Shown here: piece by piece, positions 1 to 8,752 of the stretch
How positions within the stretch are numbered: position 1 is the first letter of the stretch
How the letters are laid out: each line of letters opens with the position of its first letter
Assembly (NCBI RefSeq): GCF_000720135.1
Contig: NZ_JOIU01000021.1
Location: 1 to 64,000, forward strand
DNA length: 64,000 bases
Direction of reading: 5' to 3'
Source: Streptomyces sp. NRRL S-1022
GTDB taxonomy: Bacteria; Actinomycetota; Actinomycetes; Streptomycetales; Streptomycetaceae
Notes under the pieces: generated by a model
Database searches by the model: none
What the model was told of the DNA's origin: nothing
Seen by the model: the letters and a program-made list of their open reading frames with translations, nothing else
Program-made: the position numbers and the translations under genes

Positions 1-136
1 CTTCTCCGCCACCCCCACCGCCGTCCGCACCGGCCCCGCCCGGCCCGGCGCGGACACGGCCGCGGTCGCCCGGGACTGGGGGATACCGGACCGTCCCGCC
101 GACGACCCCGACGACCTCGTCACCGACCGCGGCTGA
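1..136 (+). CDS. C-terminal tail of a probable CaiB/BaiF family III CoA-transferase (partial)
   Basis: Only the last 44 codons are inside the window, read in the frame starting at base 2 and ending at the TGA at 134-136. The tail contains FSATPTAV followed by [16 protein letters not shown]. This resembles the end of family III CoA-transferases, where a FSxTP segment precedes a proline-rich loop and a GxHT-like helix. It lies 43 bp upstream of a thiolase and a FadB-type enzyme, which suits acyl-CoA metabolism. The assignment rests on a short tail and on context, so it is tentative. Confidence 0.45.
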   Translation, partial: FSATPTAVRTGPARPGADTAAVARDWGIPDRPADDPDDLVTDRG

Positions 137-179
137 CCCGGCCCACCCCGCTCGGCCCACCCTCCCGAAAGGCACCCCA

Positions 180-1394
180 GTGAGCACCGAAGCGTACGTG
201 TACGACGCGATCCGCACCCCGCGCGGCCGCGGCAAGGCGAACGGCGCCCTGCACGGCACGAAGCCCATCGACCTGGTCGTCGGCCTCATCCACGAGATCC
301 GCGACCGCTTCCCCGGCCTCGACCCGGCCGCGATCGACGACATCGTGCTCGGTGTCGTCGGCCCCGTCGGCGACCAGGGCTCCGACATCGCCCGGATCGC
401 CGCCATCGCCGCCGGACTGCCGGACACGGTCGCCGGCGTGCAGGAGAACCGCTTCTGTGCCTCCGGCCTGGAGGCCGTCAACCTGGCCGCCGCCAAGGTC
501 CGCGCCGGCTGGGAGGACCTGGTCCTCGCGGGCGGTGTCGAGTCCATGTCCCGCGTCCCGATGGCCTCGGACGGCGGCGCCTGGTTCAACGACCCGATGA
601 CCAACCTCTCCGTCAACTTCGTGCCGCAGGGCATCGGCGCCGACCTGATCGCCACCATCGAGGGCTTCTCCCGCCGGGACGTGGACGAGTACGCGGCCCT
701 GTCCCAGGAACGCGCCGCCACCGCCTGGAAGGAGGGCCGCTTCGACCGCTCCGTGGTCCCCGTGAAGGACCGCAACGGCCTGGTCGTCCTCGACCACGAC
801 GAGCACCTGCGCCCCGGCACCACCGCCGACTCCCTCGGCAGGCTGAAGCCGTCCTTCGCGGACATCGGCGACCTGGGCGGCTTCGACGCGGTCGCCCTGC
901 AGAAGTACCACTGGGTGGAGAAGATCGACCACGTCCACCACGCGGGCAACTCCTCCGGCATCGTGGACGGCGCCTCCCTCGTCGCGATCGGCTCCCGGGA
1001 GGTCGGCGAGCGCTACGGCCTCACCCCGCGCGCGCGGATCGTCTCCGCGGCCGTCTCCGGCTCCGAGCCGACCATCATGCTCACCGGCCCCGCCCCCGCC
1101 ACCCGCAAGGCCCTGGCCAAGGCCGGCCTCACCATCGACGACATCGACCTGGTCGAGATCAACGAGGCGTTCGCCGCGGTCGTGCTGCGCTTCGTCAAGG
1201 ACATGGGCCTCAGCCTGGACAAGGTCAACGTCAACGGCGGCGCCATCGCCCTCGGCCACCCGCTCGGCGCCACCGGCGCCATGATCCTCGGCTCGCTCGT
1301 CGACGAACTGGAACGCCAGGACAAGCGGTACGGCCTCGCCACCCTCTGCGTCGGCGGCGGCATGGGCATCGCCACCGTCGTCGAGCGCATCTGA
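180..1394 (+). CDS. Acetyl-CoA C-acetyltransferase (thiolase)
   Basis: A 404-residue thiolase that cleaves 3-ketoacyl-CoA with CoA, or runs the reverse condensation, in the cytoplasm. The nucleophilic cysteine is C93 in [12 protein letters not shown]. The active-site histidine is H360 in [14 protein letters not shown] and the second catalytic cysteine is C390 in TLCVGGGMG. Length and motif order are normal for the family. The GTG start follows a GAAAGG ribosome site. The FadB-like gene begins 49 bp downstream on the same strand, so the two probably form a beta-oxidation operon. Chain-length preference cannot be read from the sequence. Confidence 0.95.
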   Translation: MSTEAYVYDAIRTPRGRGKANGALHGTKPIDLVVGLIHEIRDRFPGLDPAAIDDIVLGVVGPVGDQGSDIARIAAIAAGLPDTVAGVQENRFCASGLEAVNLAAAKVRAGWEDLVLAGGVESMSRVPMASDGGAWFNDPMTNLSVNFVPQGIGADLIATIEGFSRRDVDEYAALSQERAATAWKEGRFDRSVVPVKDRNGLVVLDHDEHLRPGTTADSLGRLKPSFADIGDLGGFDAVALQKYHWVEKIDHVHHAGNSSGIVDGASLVAIGSREVGERYGLTPRARIVSAAVSGSEPTIMLTGPAPATRKALAKAGLTIDDIDLVEINEAFAAVVLRFVKDMGLSLDKVNVNGGAIALGHPLGATGAMILGSLVDELERQDKRYGLATLCVGGGMGIATVVERI

Positions 1395-1443
1395 CCTCCC
1401 CGCGGAAACCAAGCGACCGCAGACCTCAACGGAGACGACTGTC

Positions 1444-3627
1444 ATGACCGAGAGCACCACCATCCGCTGGGAGCAGGACGACACCGGTGTCGTCACCCTC
1501 GTCCTGGACGACCCCGACCAGTCCGCGAACACCATGAACCAGGCGTTCCGCGACTCCCTCGCCGCGATCACCGACCGGCTGGAGGCGGAGCAGGAGAACA
1601 TCCGCGGCATCATCCTCACCTCCGCCAAGAAGACCTTCTTCGCGGGCGGCGACCTGCGCGACCTCATCCGGGTCACGCCGGAGACCGCGCAGGAACTGTT
1701 CGACGGCGGCCTCGCCATCAAGCGGAACCTGCGCCGCATCGAGACCCTCGGCAAGCCGGTCGTCGCCGCGATCAACGGCGCGGCCCTCGGCGGCGGTTTC
1801 GAACTGGCCCTCGCCTGCCACCACCGGGTGGCCCTCGACACCCCCGGTACCAAGATCGGCTGTCCCGAGGTCACCCTCGGCCTCCTGCCCGGCGGCGGCG
1901 GAGTCGTCCGCACCGTACGGCTGCTGGGCATCACGGACGCCCTGCTGAAGGTGCTCCTCCAGGGCCAGCAGTACAACGCCCGGCGCGCCCAGGAGAACGG
2001 CCTCGTCCACGAGGTCGCCGCCACCCCCGAGGACCTGCTCGCCAGGGCCCGCGCCTTCATCGACGCCAACCCAGAGTCCCAGCAGCCCTGGGACCGGCCG
2101 GGCTACCGGATCCCCGGCGGGACGCCGGCCCACCCCAAGTTCGCCGCGAACCTGCCCGCCTTCCCGGCCAGCCTGCGCAAGCAGACCGGCGGCGCCCCCT
2201 ACCCGGCCCCGCGCAACATCCTCGCCGCCGCCGTCGAGGGCTCCCAGGTCGACTTCGAGACCGCCCAGGTCATCGAGGCCCGCTACTTCGTGGAACTGGC
2301 CGCCGGACAGACCTCGAAGAACATGATCCAGGCCTTCTTCTTCGACCTCCAGGCGGTCAACTCCGGCGCCAACCGCCCCCGGGGCATCGAACCCCGCCAG
2401 GTCCGCAGGGTGGCCGTCCTCGGCGCCGGCATGATGGGCGCCGGCATCGCCTACGCGTGCGCCCGCGCCGGCATCGACGTCGTCCTCAAGGACGTCTCCC
2501 TGGAGGCGGCCGTCAAGGGCAAGGGCTACTCCGAGAAGCTGTGCGCCAAGGCCGTCGCCAGGGGCCGCACCAGCCAGGAGAAGGCCGACGCGCTGCTCGC
2601 CCGTATCACCCCCACCGCCGAGGCCGCCGACCTCGCCGGCTGCGACGCCGTCATCGAGGCCGTGTTCGAGGACACCGCCCTCAAGCACAAGGTGTTCCAG
2701 GAGATCGAGCAGGTCGTCGCCCCCGACGCGCTGCTGTGCTCCAACACCTCCACGCTGCCCATCACCACGCTCGCCGAGGGCGTGCAGCGCCAGGACGACT
2801 TCATCGGGCTGCACTTCTTCTCACCGGTCGACAAGATGCCGCTGGTGGAGATCATCAAGGGCGGCCGCACCGGCGACGAGGCCCTCGCGCGCGCCTTCGA
2901 CCTGGTCCGGCAGATCAACAAGACGCCGATCGTCGTCAACGACTCCCGCGGCTTCTTCACCTCCCGGGTGATCGGCCACTTCATCAACGAGGGCGTCGCC
3001 ATGGTCGGCGAGGGCGTCGAACCCGCCTCCGTGGAACAGGCCGCCGCCCAGGCCGGCTACCCGGCCAAGGTGCTCTCCCTCATGGACGAGCTGACCCTCA
3101 CCCTGCCGCGCAGGATCCGGGCCGAGACCAGGCGGGCCGTGGAGGAGGCCGGCGGCACCTGGACCGCACACCCCGCGGAGGCGGTCGTCGACCGCATGGT
3201 CGACGAGTTCGGCCGCACCGGCCGCAGCGGTGGCGCCGGCTTCTACGACTACACCGAGGACGGCAAGCGCGCCGGGCTCTGGCCGGGCCTGCGCGAGCAC
3301 TTCACCCGGCCCGGGTACGAGATCCCGTTCCGGGACATGCAGGAGCGCATGCTCTTCGCCGAGGCGCTCGACACCGTGCGCCTCCTGGAGGAGGGCGTGC
3401 TCACCTCCGTCGCCGACGCCAACATCGGCTCGATCCTCGGCATCGGCTTCCCCGGCTGGACCGGCGGCGTGCTCCAGTACATCAACGGCTACGAAGGGGG
3501 CCTGCCCGGCTTCGTGGCCCGCGCCCGCGAGCTGGCCGAGCGCTACGGCGAGCGGTTCACCCCGCCCGCCCTGCTCGTGACGAAGGCGGAGAAGGGGGAG
3601 CCGTTCAGCGACTCAGCCCGCTCCTGA
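1444..3627 (+). CDS. FadB-type bifunctional enoyl-CoA hydratase / 3-hydroxyacyl-CoA dehydrogenase
   Basis: A 727-residue multifunctional beta-oxidation enzyme. The N-terminal crotonase half (about residues 10-300) carries the oxyanion-hole regions around TFFAGGDLRDL and GAALGGGFELALACHHRVAL. The NAD-binding half begins near residue 320 with VAVLGAGMMGAGIAYACARAG and continues with the dehydrogenase signature HFFSPVDKMPLVEIIKG. The C-terminal dehydrogenase repeats follow. It would hydrate enoyl-CoA and oxidise the 3-hydroxy product to the thiolase substrate, matching its upstream neighbour. The ATG start follows GGAGACG. Its last 15 bp overlap the end of the convergent MerR gene. Confidence 0.93.
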   Translation: MTESTTIRWEQDDTGVVTLVLDDPDQSANTMNQAFRDSLAAITDRLEAEQENIRGIILTSAKKTFFAGGDLRDLIRVTPETAQELFDGGLAIKRNLRRIETLGKPVVAAINGAALGGGFELALACHHRVALDTPGTKIGCPEVTLGLLPGGGGVVRTVRLLGITDALLKVLLQGQQYNARRAQENGLVHEVAATPEDLLARARAFIDANPESQQPWDRPGYRIPGGTPAHPKFAANLPAFPASLRKQTGGAPYPAPRNILAAAVEGSQVDFETAQVIEARYFVELAAGQTSKNMIQAFFFDLQAVNSGANRPRGIEPRQVRRVAVLGAGMMGAGIAYACARAGIDVVLKDVSLEAAVKGKGYSEKLCAKAVARGRTSQEKADALLARITPTAEAADLAGCDAVIEAVFEDTALKHKVFQEIEQVVAPDALLCSNTSTLPITTLAEGVQRQDDFIGLHFFSPVDKMPLVEIIKGGRTGDEALARAFDLVRQINKTPIVVNDSRGFFTSRVIGHFINEGVAMVGEGVEPASVEQAAAQAGYPAKVLSLMDELTLTLPRRIRAETRRAVEEAGGTWTAHPAEAVVDRMVDEFGRTGRSGGAGFYDYTEDGKRAGLWPGLREHFTRPGYEIPFRDMQERMLFAEALDTVRLLEEGVLTSVADANIGSILGIGFPGWTGGVLQYINGYEGGLPGFVARARELAERYGERFTPPALLVTKAEKGEPFSDSARS

Positions 3628-4320
3628 GCCGGTGAGCCACTCGCTCAGCTCCTCCCGCAGCGATCGCTGGAAGGTGGTCAGCAGCGCCTGCACCACCAAG
3701 GGGTGCATGTGCGCCGACAGGGACTTCACGTCCCGGGCGTCGCGCTCCTCCACCTCGCCGCGCAGGAGCTGGGAGAGCGCGTGAGCCGCGGCGCGCGAGT
3801 GCTCCACGAGCACCTTGCGCGCCGCGAGGATCGCCTCCTGCGACAGCGGTACGTCCAGGAGCCGGACGCCGAGCCGCAACAGCCCGGCGTCCACCCGGAA
3901 GGTGTCCCCGCCGACCGGCACGACGACGTTCATCGCCGCCAGCCGCTCCACGTCCTCCGCGCCGAGCGGGCGTCCCGCCCGCCGCTCCAGCTCCCGGCGC
4001 GGCACCGTCTCCACCACGTCCGGCGCCCAGGACGCGACCACCGCGCGGTGGATGGCCAGATCGTGCGGGGTCAGGTCCTGCGGCAGCTGCCGCAGGTACC
4101 GCTCGATCGCCGCCAGGGTCATGCCCTGCTGCTGCAGCTCCTCGATGAGCGCCAGGCGCGCCACGTGGTCGGGACCGTAGTGCCCCACCCGGCGCGGACC
4201 GATCACCGGCGGCGGGAGCAGCCCCTTGCTGCCGTAGAAGCGGACGGTGCGGACGGTGACGCCCGCCCGCGCGGCCAGCTCGTCGATGGTGAGGGGCGTC
4301 TCCCCGGTACCGGTCGTCAT
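3613..4320 (-). CDS. MerR-family transcriptional regulator
   Basis: A 235-residue regulator. The N-terminal winged helix reads TIDELAARAGVTVRTVRFYGSKGLLPPP, the MerR DNA-binding fold. HYGPDHVARLALIEELQQQG and a dimerisation helix follow. The long C-terminal part (about residues 100-235) lacks an obvious cysteine metal site, so the effector is unknown. I chose the ATG at 4320, directly before MTTGTGETPLTI; further upstream the frame is low-complexity intergenic DNA. The gene converges on the FadB gene and diverges from the permease. It may control either, with no direct evidence. Confidence 0.85.
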   Translation of the reverse strand: MTTGTGETPLTIDELAARAGVTVRTVRFYGSKGLLPPPVIGPRRVGHYGPDHVARLALIEELQQQGMTLAAIERYLRQLPQDLTPHDLAIHRAVVASWAPDVVETVPRRELERRAGRPLGAEDVERLAAMNVVVPVGGDTFRVDAGLLRLGVRLLDVPLSQEAILAARKVLVEHSRAAAHALSQLLRGEVEERDARDVKSLSAHMHPLVVQALLTTFQRSLREELSEWLTGSGAG

Positions 4321-4497
4321 GCGCAGCAGTATTGCTGTCTCACCGATGGTGTGAAACCCGGAAGGAGCCTGTGGCCGTCGTGTGAGAAGAACCGCTCTGT
4401 GACGTGGACCATCGCATACCGGCCGAACCCTCTGGGAAGCTGCTGCCTTGGTCTGTGCCGCAACACGAGGGTGGTGCGGGCCAGGACCTGCACGAAC

Positions 4498-4518
4498 CCC
4501 GGGCCCACGAGGCCCGGG
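4498..4518 (+). promoter_or_regulatory. GC hairpin in the leader of the amino-acid permease gene
   Basis: Two perfect 8-base arms (CCCGGGCC and GGCCCGGG) flank a 5-base loop. The hairpin ends 22 bp before the GTG start and about 10 bp before the ribosome site. In the transcript it would form a very stable stem close to the translation start. It could modulate initiation or attenuate transcription; this is inferred from position only. Confidence 0.45.
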
Positions 4519-4540
4519 CGCACCAGGAATGGAACCACCC

Positions 4541-6007
4541 GTGAGCAAGGAAGCCGTGGAATCGGCACCGGCCACCACCCACCCCCCGGTGGCCCAGACG
4601 CCCGCGGACGCGGGCGACGCCGGTTACAGCAAGGACCTCAAGGCCCGCCACGTCAACATGATCGCCATCGGTGGCGCCATCGGCACCGGACTCCTCCTGG
4701 GTGCCGGCGGCCGCCTGCACAACGCCGGACCGGCGCTCGCCCTGGCCTACCTGGTCTGCGGCGTCTTCGCCTTCTTCGTCGTCCGGGCCCTGGGCGAGCT
4801 GGTCCTGTACCGCCCGTCCTCCGGGTCCTTCGTGTCGTACGCGCGCGAGTTCCTCGGCGAGAAGGGCGCCTACGTCGCCGGCTGGATGTACTTCCTGAAC
4901 TGGTCGACCACCGGCATCGCCGACATCACCGCGATCGCGCTCTACACGCACTACTGGTCCATGTTCACCAGCATTCCCCAGTGGGTGCTCGCCTTGATCG
5001 CCCTCGCGGTGGTCCTGGCCGTGAACCTGATCTCGGTGAAGTTCTTCGGCGAGATGGAGTTCTGGTTCGCGATCATCAAGGTCGCCACCATCGTCGGCTT
5101 CATGCTGATCAGCATTTTCCTGCTCGCCACCCAGCACAAGGTCGGCGGCCACACCCCCGGCCTGAGCATCATCAGCGACCACGGCGGCCTCTTCCCGCAC
5201 GGCGCGATGCCGGTCGTCCTGGTCATGCAGGGCGTGATCTTCGCCTACGCCGCGCTGGAGCTGGTCGGCGTGGCCGCCGGCGAGACCGCCGAACCGGAGA
5301 AGGTCGTCCCCCGCGCGGTGAACTCGATCATGTGGCGCGTGGGCCTGTTCTACGTCGGCTCGGTCGTCCTGCTCGCCCTGCTGCTGCCCGGCTCGGTGTA
5401 CTCCGCCGACGAGAGCCCGTTCGTCACGGTCCTGTCGAAGATCGGCGTCCCGGCGGCCGGCGACGTGATGAACCTGGTCGTGCTGACCGCCGCCATGTCG
5501 TCGCTGAACTCCGGCCTGTACTCCACCGGCCGCATCCTGCGCTCCATGGCCATGGCGGGCTCCGCCCCGAAGTTCACCGCCCGCATGAACCGCAGCCAGG
5601 TGCCCTACGGCGGCATCCTGCTGACCTGCGCGGTCTGTGTGCTCGGTGTCGGCCTGAACTACCTGGTGCCCAGCCAGGCCTTCGAGATCGTGCTGAACGT
5701 CGCCTCCCTCGGCATCATCAGCACCTGGGTGATCATCATGCTCTGCCACATGATCTTCGTCCGCCGCGCCCGCGCGGGCCTGGCGACCCGGCCGCACTTC
5801 CAGCTGAAGTTCAGCCCGGTCACCGAGATCGCCACGATCGCGTTCCTGCTGATCTGCCTCGGCATGATGTGGAACGACCCCGAGGTCGGCCGGAAGACCA
5901 TCCTGCTGATCCCGCTGCTCGCCGTCATGCTGGTCGCCGGCTGGTTCGGCGTCCGCCGCCGCGTGGCACGAAACACCGGCCAGGAGCTGTCCGAGCTGTC
6001 GAAGTAG
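4541..6007 (+). CDS. APC-superfamily amino-acid permease (asparagine/GABA permease type)
   Basis: A 488-residue integral membrane amino-acid:proton symporter. The first membrane helix carries the family motif HVNMIAIGGAIGTGLLLGAG, and about twelve hydrophobic segments follow. VPRAVNSIMWR and SGLYSTGRILRSMAMAG match the AnsP/GabP/CycA group. The exact amino acid transported cannot be deduced; asparagine is the usual annotation of close Streptomyces homologues. I chose the GTG at 4541 because AGGAATGGA lies at good spacing before it, whereas the ATG at 4529 abuts the purine stretch. A strong hairpin follows the stop codon, so the gene is probably monocistronic. Confidence 0.88.
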   Translation: MSKEAVESAPATTHPPVAQTPADAGDAGYSKDLKARHVNMIAIGGAIGTGLLLGAGGRLHNAGPALALAYLVCGVFAFFVVRALGELVLYRPSSGSFVSYAREFLGEKGAYVAGWMYFLNWSTTGIADITAIALYTHYWSMFTSIPQWVLALIALAVVLAVNLISVKFFGEMEFWFAIIKVATIVGFMLISIFLLATQHKVGGHTPGLSIISDHGGLFPHGAMPVVLVMQGVIFAYAALELVGVAAGETAEPEKVVPRAVNSIMWRVGLFYVGSVVLLALLLPGSVYSADESPFVTVLSKIGVPAAGDVMNLVVLTAAMSSLNSGLYSTGRILRSMAMAGSAPKFTARMNRSQVPYGGILLTCAVCVLGVGLNYLVPSQAFEIVLNVASLGIISTWVIIMLCHMIFVRRARAGLATRPHFQLKFSPVTEIATIAFLLICLGMMWNDPEVGRKTILLIPLLAVMLVAGWFGVRRRVARNTGQELSELSK

Positions 6008-6041
6008 CAGCTCGGAGCCACTGTCAGTGGCTTCGCCTAAA

Positions 6042-6083
6042 GTGGCGTCACCCCGGAATCCAGTGGCTCCGGGGCGACGCCAC
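6042..6083 (+). terminator. Hairpin terminator after the permease gene
   Basis: Arms GTGGCGTC-A-CCCCGGA (6042-6057) and TCCGGGG-C-GACGCCAC (6068-6083) pair over 15 of 16 positions around a 10-base loop. The hairpin lies 35 bp after the permease stop. No T-tract follows, which is common in Streptomyces terminators. Confidence 0.75.
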
Positions 6084-6164
6084 CACGCGCCGGTGCACAG
6101 AACACAGGAGGCCGGCGGGACGCGGGACGGCCGTGGCGGCGCACGACCACGGGGAGGGCGCGCG

Positions 6165-7082
6165 ATGACCGCACGGGCGGGGACGACGGATGTGCTGGTA
6201 CTGGGCGGGGCCGGGGTGGACACCATCGTCCACGTCCCCGAGCTGCCCCTGCCGTACGCCGACAGCTACATGATCGACTCGGGGATCCGCACCCGCGCCG
6301 GGCAGACCGGCGACTTCGTCGCCCTGGGCCTGGCCAGGCTCGGCCTGCGCACCCACCACCTCGACCTGCTCGGCGACGACCCCGAGGGCGACCTCGTGCG
6401 CGCCCTGCACCACGAGCACGGCATCACCCTCACCGCCCTCCCGCAGCCCGCCGGCACCAAGCGGGCGGTCAACCTGGTAGGCCCGGACGGCCGCCGCCTG
6501 TCGCTGTACGACACCAGCCGCGCCCACCCCGACGACCGCTTCCCCGAGGCCACCCTGCGGGCGCTGGCCGCCGCGAGCCGGCACGTGCACGTGACGATCA
6601 CCCAGCCCTGCGCCCACGCCCTGCCCGTCCTGCGGGAGACCGGCGTGCCGCTCTCCACGGACCTGCACGACTGGGACGGCGAGAACCCGTACCACGAGCC
6701 GTTCGCGTACGCGGCCGACGTCGTCTTCCTGTCGGCCGCCGCCCTCGCCGACCCCGAGCGGACCATGCGGCGCATCGCCGGGCGGGGCCGGGCCCGGGCC
6801 GTCGTCGCCACCGCCGGAGCGGACGGCGCGTACCTGCTGGCTGGCGGCGAGCTGACCCGGGTGCCGGTGGCCGAGCCGCCCGCTCCGGTGGTCGACTCCA
6901 ACGGCGCGGGCGACGCCTTCGCCGCCGCGTTCCTCTACGGCCGGCTGACCGGCGAGCCACCCGAGCGCTGCGCCCGGTACGGCGCGATCGCCGGCGCCTA
7001 CGCCTGCACCGTCCCGGCCTCCCGCGCGGACGCGATAGGCCGGGCGGACCTCCTGCGGCAGGCGGCCGGGCCGGACCGGTGA
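6165..7082 (+). CDS. PfkB-family carbohydrate kinase
   Basis: A 305-residue sugar or nucleoside kinase of the ribokinase/PfkB fold. The N-terminal glycine pair lies in VLVLGGAGVDTIV. The substrate lid region is around GIRTRAGQTGDFVALGLARLG. The C-terminal signature VVDSNGAGDAFAAAFLYGRL contains the catalytic aspartate in the anion hole (GAGD). The substrate is not identifiable from the motifs. I chose the ATG at 6165, after GGGGAGGG. The gene ends 4 bp before the end of the convergent M1 peptidase gene. Confidence 0.88.
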   Translation: MTARAGTTDVLVLGGAGVDTIVHVPELPLPYADSYMIDSGIRTRAGQTGDFVALGLARLGLRTHHLDLLGDDPEGDLVRALHHEHGITLTALPQPAGTKRAVNLVGPDGRRLSLYDTSRAHPDDRFPEATLRALAAASRHVHVTITQPCAHALPVLRETGVPLSTDLHDWDGENPYHEPFAYAADVVFLSAAALADPERTMRRIAGRGRARAVVATAGADGAYLLAGGELTRVPVAEPPAPVVDSNGAGDAFAAAFLYGRLTGEPPERCARYGAIAGAYACTVPASRADAIGRADLLRQAAGPDR

Positions 7083-7086
7083 GGCG

Positions 7087-8574
7087 TCAGTGCCCGTGCA
7101 CGTCGTTCGTCGCCTCGATCTTCTTCCACGACTTCGGCCGCGCCACCGGCGTACCCGTCTTCACCAGGGCGCGGACCGCCGGCGCGGCCGGCTTCGACGG
7201 CTGGAACAGCCAGGTGTCGAACAGCGCGGACAGCGGCTTGCCGGACACCTGCTCGGCGTACCTCTGGAAGTCGGCCACCGAGGCGTTGCCGTAGGCGTGC
7301 TCCTTCGGCCAGCCCTTCAGGACCGCGAAGAACGCGTCGTCACCGATCTCGTTGCGCAGCGCCTGGATGGCCAGGGCACCCCGGTCGTAGACGGCGCCGC
7401 TGAACTGCTCGTCCGGGCCCGGGTCGCCGGGCTTCACCGTCCAGAAGGCGTCGTCGGCCGGGTGCGAGGCGTACACGTAGTCGGCGAGTTCCTGCGCGGT
7501 GCCCTCGCCCTCGTGCTCGGACCACAGCCACTGCGCGTACCGGGCGAAGCCCTCGTTGATCCAGATGTCCTTCCAGCCCTTGACCGACACGTAGTCGCCG
7601 TACCACTGGTGGGCCAGCTCGTGCACGACCACCGAGGTGTTGGAGCCGTTCGCGAACTGCCGCGGGCTGTAGTAGACGCGGCCCTGCGTCTCCAGCGCGT
7701 ACCCGGTGGTGGTGTTCGGCACGTAGCCGCCCGCCGAGCTGAACGGATACGGCCCGAAGTAGCCGCTCAGCCAGTCCACCAGCTCCCCGGTGCGCTCCAC
7801 GCTGGCCCGCGCGGCACCGTCGTTGTCGCCCAGGTCCTTGCTGTAGGCGTTGACGACGGGCACCCCGCCGTCGGAGGTGCCGGTGGTGATGTCGAACCTG
7901 CCGAGCGCGAGCGTGGCCAGGTAGGTCGCCTGCGGCTTGTTCTGCCGCCAGTTGTAGCGGGTCCAGCCCAGCTTCGAGGACGTCGACTGGAGGGTGCCGT
8001 TGGAGATGGCCTGGGTGCCGTCCGGTACCGCCACCGACACGTCGTAGGTGGCCTTGTCGGTCGGGTGGTCGTTGCTCGGGAACCACCACCAGGCGGCCTC
8101 GGGCTCGTTGGCGGCCACGCCTCCGTCGGGCGTGCGGTGCCAGGAGGTGAAGCCGTAGGCGCTCTTCGCCGACGGCACCCCGCTGTAGCGGACCACGATC
8201 GTCACCGGCGTGCCCTTGGCCAGCGGCGTCTTCGGGGTGACGACCAGTTCGTGCTGGTCGGACGTGGTGAAGGCGGCCTTGGCGCCGTTGACCCGCACCT
8301 CGCTCACGTCCAGCAGGAAGTCCAGGTCGAAGCTGGACAGGTCCTGGGTGGTCCGCGCCTGGATCGTGGCCGTGCCCTGCAACTCGTCCGTCTTCGGCTG
8401 GTATTGCAGCCTCAGGTCGTAGTGGGAGACGTCGTAGCCGCCGTTGCCGTAGGACGGGTAGTAGGGGTCGCCGATGCCCGGGGCGCCGGGGGTGTAGCTC
8501 GCGGCCGATGCCGGGATCGCCAGCAGGAGGGAGGCCGCCGCCAGTGTGCCCGGGGCGATGATTCTGCGGTGCAC
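7087..8574 (-). CDS. Secreted M1-family zinc metallopeptidase
   Basis: A 495-residue aminopeptidase-type enzyme. An N-terminal signal peptide (charged MHRR, hydrophobic core, then PASAAS cleavage near residue 25) exports it. The gluzincin zinc site is HELAH at residues 318-322, with the third ligand E341 in WINEGFARYAQW. The beta-sandwich domain typical of M1 occupies roughly residues 45-230. It lacks the large C-terminal ERAP/TAF2-like domain, giving a short single-domain secreted form. It is divergently transcribed from another secreted peptidase gene, and the two share a 178-bp promoter region. Confidence 0.92.
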   Translation of the reverse strand: MHRRIIAPGTLAAASLLLAIPASAASYTPGAPGIGDPYYPSYGNGGYDVSHYDLRLQYQPKTDELQGTATIQARTTQDLSSFDLDFLLDVSEVRVNGAKAAFTTSDQHELVVTPKTPLAKGTPVTIVVRYSGVPSAKSAYGFTSWHRTPDGGVAANEPEAAWWWFPSNDHPTDKATYDVSVAVPDGTQAISNGTLQSTSSKLGWTRYNWRQNKPQATYLATLALGRFDITTGTSDGGVPVVNAYSKDLGDNDGAARASVERTGELVDWLSGYFGPYPFSSAGGYVPNTTTGYALETQGRVYYSPRQFANGSNTSVVVHELAHQWYGDYVSVKGWKDIWINEGFARYAQWLWSEHEGEGTAQELADYVYASHPADDAFWTVKPGDPGPDEQFSGAVYDRGALAIQALRNEIGDDAFFAVLKGWPKEHAYGNASVADFQRYAEQVSGKPLSALFDTWLFQPSKPAAPAVRALVKTGTPVARPKSWKKIEATNDVHGH

Positions 8575-8619
8575 GTCAGCTCCAAGTCGTCAGGACTGCA
8601 AGTCCGTTCGGAGAAGTCT

Positions 8620-8654
8620 GGTCAGAGCCTATTCAGTCCCCGGGGCCTCTGACC
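8620..8654. promoter_or_regulatory. Inverted repeat in the divergent promoter of two secreted peptidases
   Basis: Perfect 8-base arms GGTCAGAG (8620-8627) and CTCTGACC (8647-8654) are separated by 19 bp. The repeat sits midway between the M1 peptidase start (8574) and the Xaa-Pro peptidase start (8753). It could be an operator controlling both genes; no binding protein is identifiable here. Confidence 0.35.
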
Positions 8655-8752
8655 TGTCCATGGCCCCTGCTGTCACACGATCGCCATTCAGCCGACACGC
8701 GCCACGCGAGAGCCCCCTTCTGCACGGCAGTTGGCCGGAGTACCGTCCGCGC

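Noticed and set aside
120..2069. Long minus-strand open frames over the thiolase and FadB genes
   Set aside because: They are the usual antisense shadows of high-GC coding sequence; the plus-strand frames carry all family motifs.
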